From a virus, in IMG/VR virus record IMGVR_UViG_3300032676_001573, positions 1 to 38,600 of that record: a stretch of DNA of 38,600 nucleotides. One strand, 5' to 3'. The first letter of the stretch is position 1, and every line of letters begins with the position of its first letter. The translations under genes were made by a program, and so were the position numbers. Of the stretch, positions 33,501 to 38,600 are shown one piece after another. A model generated the notes under the pieces. The model had not been told where the DNA came from and did not search any database. It saw only the letters and a list, made by a program, of their open reading frames with translations.

Positions 33501-34885
33501 TAGGATTTACATTACCAACTTTATTAGATGTAACATCTTATGATGGTGATTATAAAGAAAGTGTAGAAATTATAAGTTTTATTAATGATAATACAATTTC
33601 AGTAGATGGGTCAAGATATTCTAATATCCAAGTAGGAGATTTCTTATCAGCATATGTAGATCCTACAATAGTATTAGAAGTAGGTGAAGTGCCTAAGAAA
33701 ATAACAAGAATCTTAACAAGAAAAGTTAATCCTTCTGATAATACTCAAATATTACTATCTTGTGATTCTAAAGTTGATTCTAAAACTTATAATGGGGTTA
33801 TGGAAACAACAAGATATTCTTCAATTGATAATTATGTATCAACATATAAGGGTATTTCTCTTAAAGGATTTAGAATGAGAAATGCTTCAATACCTGATGG
33901 AACAGAAGCAAGACAATCATCAATACTTGATTTAGTTGGAAAAGGAACACCATTATTTGAAGCTTTATCAAATAAAGATGCAATTGATTTCAGATATTTA
34001 ATTGATTCATTTGGTTTAGGTTTAACAGAATACTCAAAACAACAATTAGTTGATATTTGCGGAGAAAGATTAGATTGCTTTGGTTTCTTAAACATGCCTT
34101 CAATGAAACAATTTAAACAATCAGCATCACCAACATTTATAGATGCTAATGGAGTATTACAAACAAGCTACATTGCAGCAGGTGGTAATTTAGACAAAAA
34201 CCCAGCATTCTTATATTCTTTCGGTATAGGTAGAGGTACAACTTGTGTAGGTTATTTCACTCCTTATGTAACAGTTAGTGATAATGGTAGACCATTCGAT
34301 GTTCCACCAGCAATGTTTGTAGCTACAACTTATATGAAGAAAATAAATGCAAACTCATCTTCTATAACTCCTTGGACTATAGCAGCAGGTATAACAAATG
34401 GTAAAATAAGTGGTTTTGGTAAAACTGAAATTGACTTTACACCACAAGACATTTCTAATCTTAATATGGCTCAAATGAACCCTATTGTATATAAAAAGAA
34501 TAGAGGTTATGTTATTGAGACTGAAAATACAGGTCAAACTGATTATAAATCATCATTATCATACATTCACTGTAGAGAAGTGTTGATTGAATTAGAAAGA
34601 GATTTAAGTGCAATGTTATTAGATTTCCAATGGAAATATAACACAACACAAACAAGAGCAGAAATCAAACAAAGAGCTGATGCTATTTGTAGCACATATG
34701 TAAGTAAAAATGGTTTATATAACTACTTTAACAAGTGTGACCAAGAAAATAATACTCAAATTATCATAGATAATCAAATCGGTGTATTAGATACTTATGT
34801 AGAAATTATTAAGGGTATGGGAGTAATTGTTAATAATATAACAATCCTTAAGACAGGAGCAATTGCTTCAGGTGGTTTCCAATAA
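30512..34885 (+). CDS. 18: Tail sheath protein, gp18-like, with a very large central insertion (1457 aa)
   Basis: This is the contractile sheath subunit. The N-terminal core starts with YTRPGIYINEYDNS and VIGFSKIGPVNTP, classic sheath N-terminus features. The C-terminal core has the polymerisation domain (GRGTTCVGYFTPYVTVSDNG, then TPWTIAAGITNGKISGF) and ends with LDTYVEIIKGMGVIVNNIT. Between them, about residues 370-990 are a Ser/Thr/Gly/Asn-rich, charge-poor region of beta-type sequence with runs such as SASTASTASTA and GLTYSGLSYSY. T4 gp18 is 659 residues, so the protein is more than double in size; the insertion must project from the sheath surface. It is preceded by TTTTTATATATAAG and followed by a strong terminator. 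Confidence 0.92.
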   Translation: MPTIQIGQYTRPGIYINEYDNSILPNVVAPAGNYTLVIGFSKIGPVNTPVLLQSQNDLINIFGNIDRTLERNGSFFHRTIQQMLLSGPVYALNLLETDDTLDLLQYASLSTACNYPNYINSNGAPYSNFFNTTGFWKKDTESFNYLANDEANGSTDGNNLNRLFNITNMSGNYVTLFIYKTQTTSYNNSLINYYGSIENIPPYLKATDWASDYMVDVLAVAGDWSNYTALSVDPRWNKYFDGTGLKKGQLSNFAADRNVSVLSFYSNLSFIPYFTDLSGNNLFIETIINNDFANTGLFCAFNMDLYETGFANGLVDLVGNSIDSTESIDFLSYKDTIVENVEFTNTYLDRPGNVFGIDILGNQRFTGAFGRDFTNSEGYVNNIFLSATPSSYTQFAGFSTYSAPTTGYFPGITASGNTIYYGITAGLTASINVINYGTSVLVTPSYLGSNLNGINGTTISISSTIFGATVTATASAIASVNITGLTYSGLSYSYFNLSSAAPGLTLGFTISASTASTASTAIASDIVKNWNLSYGTSTGYTMSVNGSIISLGYTNGGTAANGYTFSINIEKGITSSLFISSTFSGGSSYNALANPLILTLNYQTEFTPLIYNVNSGAYAISNGTYITVSAGNYSFNVNPASYSAIGEYETAIVLNNSGINALSSTVPGLLNPSVQPTDIVLGYMDYIINGNGRLSSLTFSQVTVGTAGYIELVNGTDYVYNINNGILSLTYSNTAVSPNVNQYLTYRKIKSFNYLLSIISSSNFNNGCILYSTGVNALINSTNNMNLISYNNSNLSNKNISINLGLTTTSINQIVFYIKDDELVIGAQGMVTSDNLPITSLTGSVRYQSSFYQDYYNGDINTGDYFYDNAISGLTTSVTLNFVNGNNYVLFTNLTTPLSTYLNQIGTSFILPDSNLNNFTLTIANPLTISATYGYLVNTGQNNITNEVIASTGNVYLTNTQFTHNLQMEFNGVNDNLLNVKFVESDNQTLLPIPLNLGFTLPTLLDVTSYDGDYKESVEIISFINDNTISVDGSRYSNIQVGDFLSAYVDPTIVLEVGEVPKKITRILTRKVNPSDNTQILLSCDSKVDSKTYNGVMETTRYSSIDNYVSTYKGISLKGFRMRNASIPDGTEARQSSILDLVGKGTPLFEALSNKDAIDFRYLIDSFGLGLTEYSKQQLVDICGERLDCFGFLNMPSMKQFKQSASPTFIDANGVLQTSYIAAGGNLDKNPAFLYSFGIGRGTTCVGYFTPYVTVSDNGRPFDVPPAMFVATTYMKKINANSSSITPWTIAAGITNGKISGFGKTEIDFTPQDISNLNMAQMNPIVYKKNRGYVIETENTGQTDYKSSLSYIHCREVLIELERDLSAMLLDFQWKYNTTQTRAEIKQRADAICSTYVSKNGLYNYFNKCDQENNTQIIIDNQIGVLDTYVEIIKGMGVIVNNITILKTGAIASGGFQ

Positions 34886-34903
34886 TAATTAATAAAAATA
34901 ATA

Positions 34904-34933
34904 AAAAATCCGTTCCAAAAGAACGGATTTTTT
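34904..34933 (+). terminator. Intrinsic terminator after the tail sheath
   Basis: The stem AAAAAATCCGTTC/GAACGGATTTTTT with a CAAAA loop lies 18 nt after the sheath stop codon. Confidence 0.87.
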
Positions 34934-34981
34934 ATTAAACATAATTAGGAGTTTTTAATATATATGTAAAAACAAAATGTT

Positions 34982-36670
34982 ATGGATTTAGAAATTTTTA
35001 AAAAAAGTGATCCTTCTGGAAGTATGTGTAAAGAAAAATCTTTGTTAAAAACATATCCAAAGGAATATGAATATATTATTGATTATTGTATAAATAATGA
35101 ATTAGAAGATTTACCTTTTAAAGAAAAAGTTTTTATTTCTGTCAATAATTTAAAAGAAGTTCCTAAATGTAAAAATAATAATTGTAGTAATAAAGTAAAG
35201 TATAAAAATTCAACAATAGGATATTTAACTTATTGCTCTAATAAATGTATAAGTTCAGATGAAAATATAAAAAAATATAAACAAGAAAAATCTATTGTTA
35301 AATATGGAACTAAAACCCCTGCTGAATCATTAGAAATAAAACAAAAAATTATAAAAACAAATTTAGAAAAATATGGGGTTAATTCTGCTATGTGTTTAGA
35401 AAAAACTCAAGAAAAATCTAAACAAACTTTATTAAAAAATTGGGGTGTAGATAACCCTAATAAATCAGAAGAATTAAATAAAAAAAGAATAGAAAGTTTT
35501 AAAATAAGTGATTTTAAAGAAAATTTTAAAAAAACATCCATTGAAAAATATGGAGTTGAACATCATTGGATGATAAAAGAAATACATGATAAATCAATTG
35601 ATGTTTTTTATTCTGATTATAAAAAAAGAATAATAGATAAAATTAATCAAAATGATTATGAATTTAATGGTTTTAATAAAAATATAACTACATATTTAAA
35701 ATTTTTTTGTAAAAAATGTAATACTAATTTTGAGATATTAACTTATCAATTTTATTATAGAGTCACTAATAATACTAGTATATGTACTAATTGCTTTCCT
35801 ATATCAGAAAGTTCAAGTATTAAACAAATTGATATTTATAATTTTATTAAAGAAAATTATAATGGAGAAATTATAGTAAATACTAAAGATTATATTAATC
35901 CGTATGAAATTGATATTTATTTACCAGAATTAAAATTAGGGTTTGAATTTAATGGGCTATATTGGCATAGTGAGAAATTTAAAAAAGAAGAATATCATTT
36001 AATAAAAAAACAATTAGCAGAAAAAAATAATATTAATTTATTTACTATATGGGAAGATGATTGGGTTATTAAAAAAGAAATCTGTAAATCATATATTCTA
36101 AATAAGTTAAACTTAACATCTAAAATAGGAGCACGTAAATGTGTAATTAAAGAAGTTGATTATACAACTTCTAAAAATTTTTTAGATAGGAATCATTTTC
36201 AAGGTGATTGTAAATCATCAATAAGAATTGGGTTATATTATAATAATGAATTAGTTAATCTAATGACATTTTCTAAATTAAGACTTCCTTTAGGTGGAAA
36301 AAATCAAGAACATGTTTATGAGTTAACCCGATATTGTAATATAATAAACACTAATATAATTGGCGGAGCTTCCAAATTATTAAAATATTTTATTGATAAA
36401 TGGATTCCAATTAGAATAGAAACTTATTCAGATAATTTAATTTCTAATGGAAATATGTATGAAAAATTGGGTTTTACTTATTTACATACATCTAAACCTG
36501 GATATTGGTATGTAATTGATAAAAAAAGAGAACATAGGTTTAATTGGAGAAAATCTAAGTTAGTCAAAATGGGTTATGATATAAATAAAACTGAAGAAGA
36601 AATTATGCTAGAATTAGGATATTATAGAGTATATAATGGCGGCAATAAAAAGTGGATTTTTTTATTATAA
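34982..36670 (+). CDS. Large homing endonuclease: zinc site, Vsr-like nuclease, GNAT-like C-terminus
   Basis: A 562-residue mobile endonuclease. Near residue 60 it has a zinc site (PKCKNNNCSNKV, then YCSNKC). Then come repeated helical turns (KYGTKTPAES, KYGVNSAMCL, NWGVDNPNKS, KYGVEHHWM), like NUMOD-type DNA-reading units. A second zinc pair (FCKKCN, ICTNC) precedes the nuclease core, which has EIDIYLPELKLGFEFNGLYW (then HSE) and INLFTIWEDDW. The last 190 residues look like an acetyltransferase-type fold (NFLDRNHFQGDCKSS, YEKLGFTYL). The second acid of the EDxHD pattern is replaced (FNGLYWH rather than FNGDYWH), as in Hef-type relatives. It is inserted directly after the sheath terminator with its own TTTTTAATATATATG box. 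Confidence 0.8.
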   Translation: MDLEIFKKSDPSGSMCKEKSLLKTYPKEYEYIIDYCINNELEDLPFKEKVFISVNNLKEVPKCKNNNCSNKVKYKNSTIGYLTYCSNKCISSDENIKKYKQEKSIVKYGTKTPAESLEIKQKIIKTNLEKYGVNSAMCLEKTQEKSKQTLLKNWGVDNPNKSEELNKKRIESFKISDFKENFKKTSIEKYGVEHHWMIKEIHDKSIDVFYSDYKKRIIDKINQNDYEFNGFNKNITTYLKFFCKKCNTNFEILTYQFYYRVTNNTSICTNCFPISESSSIKQIDIYNFIKENYNGEIIVNTKDYINPYEIDIYLPELKLGFEFNGLYWHSEKFKKEEYHLIKKQLAEKNNINLFTIWEDDWVIKKEICKSYILNKLNLTSKIGARKCVIKEVDYTTSKNFLDRNHFQGDCKSSIRIGLYYNNELVNLMTFSKLRLPLGGKNQEHVYELTRYCNIINTNIIGGASKLLKYFIDKWIPIRIETYSDNLISNGNMYEKLGFTYLHTSKPGYWYVIDKKREHRFNWRKSKLVKMGYDINKTEEEIMLELGYYRVYNGGNKKWIFLL

Positions 36671-36708
36671 AAAATTTTCATATATTTATAATATAAAAAA
36701 TATTTATT

Positions 36709-37002
36709 ATGAATAAAGTATATCTACAATTTTGGGAATTATCAGAAATTAATCAAGAAGTTAAAAATGACGGAGTATCATTACATCTTACAATCAATGA
36801 TTGTAAAAATTATATAAATCAATTTTATAAAAAACGAGTAGGAAAAAAAGTTCCAAGTAAATATTCTCGTATTGTCGGAGAACCTATATTAGTTGAGATA
36901 ACTGAAAAACTTTTTAAGTTAGTAAAAAAGAATTTGAATCTTAAAATACGAAGTTATAATTATAATAATCTTATTAAATTAGAAGATATAATTATAGTTT
37001 AG
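36709..37002 (+). CDS. Unknown small basic protein, 97 aa
   Basis: Not recognised. It is basic and alpha/beta (MNKVYLQFWELSE, then NQFYKKRVGKKVPSKYSRIV). It has no membrane segment or zinc site. It overlaps the convergent head-completion nuclease gene by 11 bp. The upstream spacer has only a diffuse AT tract. Confidence 0.55.
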   Translation: MNKVYLQFWELSEINQEVKNDGVSLHLTINDCKNYINQFYKKRVGKKVPSKYSRIVGEPILVEITEKLFKLVKKNLNLKIRSYNYNNLIKLEDIIIV

Positions 37003-37498
37003 ATAAGAATTTATCAGTTATTATAATAAACTCAAAACCTTTTTTCTCACAAAACTCAATCATGTATTTCCATTTACTTAAATTTTTATTCCACATTTTT
37101 AGGGAATATTCAAAATTTTTAAGTTGTTTAACTGTAGCATTTTCTTTTAAGACTGGTGCTACAGTTTCACTATGTGGTTTAACTTCTGCTATAATTTTTG
37201 CAATACTACCATCAGGTTTTTTCATTTCATAATAAAAATCTGGATAGTAACTATGTTTAGAACTAATTAAACCTTGTGTACCATTATCCCAATCAGTTTT
37301 AACGTATTCTACTTTAAAATTTTCAGCAGACCATCTAATAACTTTTTCACTATAATCAAAAAATATCATAGCTTTTTTCTCTAATCCTGAACGATAATAT
37401 AATCCACCTTGATTATTTAATTTTAAAACTTTGTCTTTGTTTTTTGGAATATATAAACCTTGATGATAATTACTATTATTTGGTTTTGAATTAAGCAT
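36992..37498 (-). CDS. 4: Head completion nuclease-like protein, T4 gp4 (gp50)-like
   Basis: In T4 this protein completes filled heads so that tails can attach. Matching features: NYHQGLYIPKNKDKV at the start (T4 has a closely similar QGLYIP opening), a basic YYRSGLEKKAMIFFDYSE helix with a possible catalytic Glu, YYPDFYYEM (Asp) and IIAEVKPHSET (Glu-x-Lys), a PD-(D/E)xK nuclease core of TnsA type, then NLSKWKYMIEFCEKKGFEF. It is 168 residues against about 150 in T4. It is divergent from the 230-aa gene, sharing a 14-bp AT palindrome. Confidence 0.75.
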   Translation of the reverse strand: MLNSKPNNSNYHQGLYIPKNKDKVLKLNNQGGLYYRSGLEKKAMIFFDYSEKVIRWSAENFKVEYVKTDWDNGTQGLISSKHSYYPDFYYEMKKPDGSIAKIIAEVKPHSETVAPVLKENATVKQLKNFEYSLKMWNKNLSKWKYMIEFCEKKGFEFIIITDKFLSKL

Positions 37499-37515
37499 AT
37501 TAAAATATTATTTTT

Positions 37516-37529
37516 TTAATATATATTAA
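37516..37529. promoter_or_regulatory. Symmetric divergent AT box TTAATATATATTAA
   Basis: A perfect 14-bp palindrome between divergent genes. It gives TATATA 4 nt before the plus-strand ATG (37530) and about 21 nt before the minus-strand ATG (37498). Confidence 0.5.
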
Positions 37530-38222
37530 ATGTCAGAGTTGTTGGAAAGAGTTAAATTATCTAATTTAGTATATGGAAAAGATATACCCGATGTTTTTAA
37601 ACAAAACTCTTTATTTTTTTATGAAAAATATGGAAAGTCAGATAAAAGTGTCTTAAATGTAAGTCCTGGTAACATGAAGTTAGGATATTTTTATCATCTT
37701 GATTATAAAGATGATTCTAATTGGATTAAATATTCTCCTATATTTACTATTGATTTCAAAAAGTTTGATAACTTAATTATTATATATGGAGTTAATTTTA
37801 ATTTTATTCCAATTGAAATAAGAGTATCTATTTTTGATAAATTTTTTATAGATAAAAACTTTGATAATAATATAGGATTAGCAGTTAATTATGAAGGATG
37901 TTATAATGAATTATTAAAATATGGATATGAATGGGCTATCGTAGAATACAATATGGCTCAAATAGTTTTAGTCCATGAAATTAATATGGAATTAATTCCT
38001 AGATTTCTATATTCAGGGCATCCAATAAATAAATATGATCCAAAAAAATTATATGAAATTTGGAAAACTAAATTAGAAACAAGAGATAAAAGACATGCTG
38101 AGTTATCTAAATTATTAGTTAAAGATATGTTTGATATATCATCAGATATTGATAAAAATTTCACAGAATTAAAAGACCATATTAATAGAATACAAAAAAG
38201 TTATAGTAAGTATGGAAAATAA
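37530..38222 (+). CDS. Unknown phage protein, 230 aa, next to head-completion gene
   Basis: Not recognised. It is alpha/beta with strand-rich segments (YSPIFTIDFKKFDNLIIIYG, then IEIRVSIFDKFF), an amphipathic middle and a charged C-terminal coiled coil. In T4 the neighbours of gene 4 are 2, 53 and 5, so a baseplate or tail role is possible, but no sequence match to gp53 was seen. TATATA (37520-37525) ends 4 nt before the ATG. Confidence 0.6.
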   Translation: MSELLERVKLSNLVYGKDIPDVFKQNSLFFYEKYGKSDKSVLNVSPGNMKLGYFYHLDYKDDSNWIKYSPIFTIDFKKFDNLIIIYGVNFNFIPIEIRVSIFDKFFIDKNFDNNIGLAVNYEGCYNELLKYGYEWAIVEYNMAQIVLVHEINMELIPRFLYSGHPINKYDPKKLYEIWKTKLETRDKRHAELSKLLVKDMFDISSDIDKNFTELKDHINRIQKSYSKYGK

Positions 38223-38235
38223 AAATATTTATACA

Positions 38236-38600
38236 ATGAAATTCAAAGAATTTATTTTTGAAGCAACTAAAACAGACATAAAAACTCTTAAAAAGAGTAT
38301 GCCTTTACAAAAAGTTAAACACTCAAAAAGAGTTGCTAATTTAATTAAGTTATTAACAGTATCTCAAGATGTTCATAATGCAGCTTTATATCATGATTTC
38401 TTAGAAAGAGGTGGGTCTATTGATGTATTAAAAAATATGGTTAGTTCATATTCAATTAAATTAGTTGAGTTTTTAACATATTATGATAATGATGTAAAGT
38501 TATCTAAAAATAAATCATTAGATATCTTAAAAGAAAGATTTAAGGATATAGATACAAAAACAAAAAATGATATTATAGAAATTAAAATATGTGATCGTAT
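38236..38600 (+). CDS. HD-domain phosphohydrolase (RelA/SpoT-hydrolase-like), N-terminal part
   Basis: Cut by the window end. It begins MKFKEFIFEATKTD, the closest match in the window to the T4 capsid-targeting peptide (MKTYQEFIAEA), with IFE-A fitting the prohead-protease cleavage rule. The following domain has HSKRVANLIKLL (His29), then HNAALYHDFLERGG (His-Asp at 53-54) and a late KICDR, the order seen in RelA/SpoT and MESH1 hydrolases (HD, then LADR). It may hydrolyse a nucleotide such as (p)ppGpp; the substrate is inferred only from motif order. Confidence 0.65.
   Translation, partial: MKFKEFIFEATKTDIKTLKKSMPLQKVKHSKRVANLIKLLTVSQDVHNAALYHDFLERGGSIDVLKNMVSSYSIKLVEFLTYYDNDVKLSKNKSLDILKERFKDIDTKTKNDIIEIKICDR

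Noticed and set aside
31990-34537. Minus-strand open frames inside the tail sheath gene
   Set aside because: They lie opposite the sheath coding sequence and reflect its codon usage; the sheath assignment is secure.
37530-38222. gp53 baseplate wedge, by position next to gene 4
   Set aside because: The T4 neighbour order suggested it, but no gp53 sequence feature could be matched.
1-38600. CRISPR array, integrase or attachment site
   Set aside because: No regularly spaced identical repeats of 25-40 bp with unique spacers and no recombinase motif were seen; the repeats found are within coding sequence or a single short spacer.

Overview
The window is a strongly AT-rich, densely packed segment of a large tailed-phage genome (contractile tail, T4-like core). 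T4-type genes are recognisable from motifs: tail sheath gp18 (30512-34885), terminase large subunit gp17 (split over 18717-24139), a probable small terminase gp16 (24194-24838), baseplate wedge gp25 (12365-12757), clamp loader gp44 (11360-12337), a short gp55-like late sigma factor (6340-6705), a gp4/gp50-like head-completion nuclease (36992-37498) and a probable gp15-like tail sheath stabiliser (8164-8952). A Bacteroidetes host is suggested by a Bacteroidetes-style ClpS, the absence of clear Shine-Dalgarno sequences (starts are preceded by A-rich tracts) and one TAnnTTTG -7-like element. That host call is inference.

Layout: 1-966 is the 3' end of an Ig-like structural protein. 1003-5581 (minus) holds a repeat-rich hydrophobic tape-measure candidate and three small genes. 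5632-10235 holds two small plus-strand genes, then gp55, an unknown 427-aa protein, gp15-like and a zinc-repeat homing endonuclease. 10364-12757 (plus) holds a zincin metallopeptidase, gp44 and gp25. 12750-15641 (minus) holds an isochorismatase-like hydrolase, an acidic-tail protein, a membrane-anchored protein and a LAGLIDADG endonuclease. 15794-17274 (plus) holds a HAD phosphatase, an HNH endonuclease and ClpS. 17307-24139 holds an unknown protein and the fractured terminase. 24194-30457 holds small terminase, HAD-like and small unknown proteins, a second zincin and three proteins just ahead of the sheath. 30512-38600 holds the giant sheath, another homing endonuclease, the head-completion nuclease and a partial HD-domain protein.

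The most striking system is the terminase. Its N-terminal 121 residues end at the Walker A lysine and are followed by a 55-residue N-intein. The rest of the protein is in a separate gene that begins with a 146-residue C-intein carrying blocks B, F and G. Between the halves sit a free-standing Vsr/EDxHD-type homing endonuclease and an inverted small gene. The C-terminal gene also carries a complete LAGLIDADG intein at the third nuclease carboxylate motif (HDD). A functional terminase would therefore need one trans- and one cis-splicing event, each restoring a different active site.

Two window-wide patterns stand out. (1) Ten or more otherwise unrelated proteins share a short lysine/aromatic N-terminus resembling the T4 capsid-targeting sequence. 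They include two zincins, a cysteine hydrolase and an HD-domain protein, so a set of virion-packaged, possibly injected enzymes is plausible. (2) A TTTAATATATA-type box precedes most genes, and in ten of them TATATA ends only 4-6 nt before the ATG, which would predict leaderless late transcripts if the box is the gp55-dependent -10 element. Six homing endonucleases or endonuclease domains of three families (Vsr/EDxHD, LAGLIDADG, HNH) make this a heavily invaded region.
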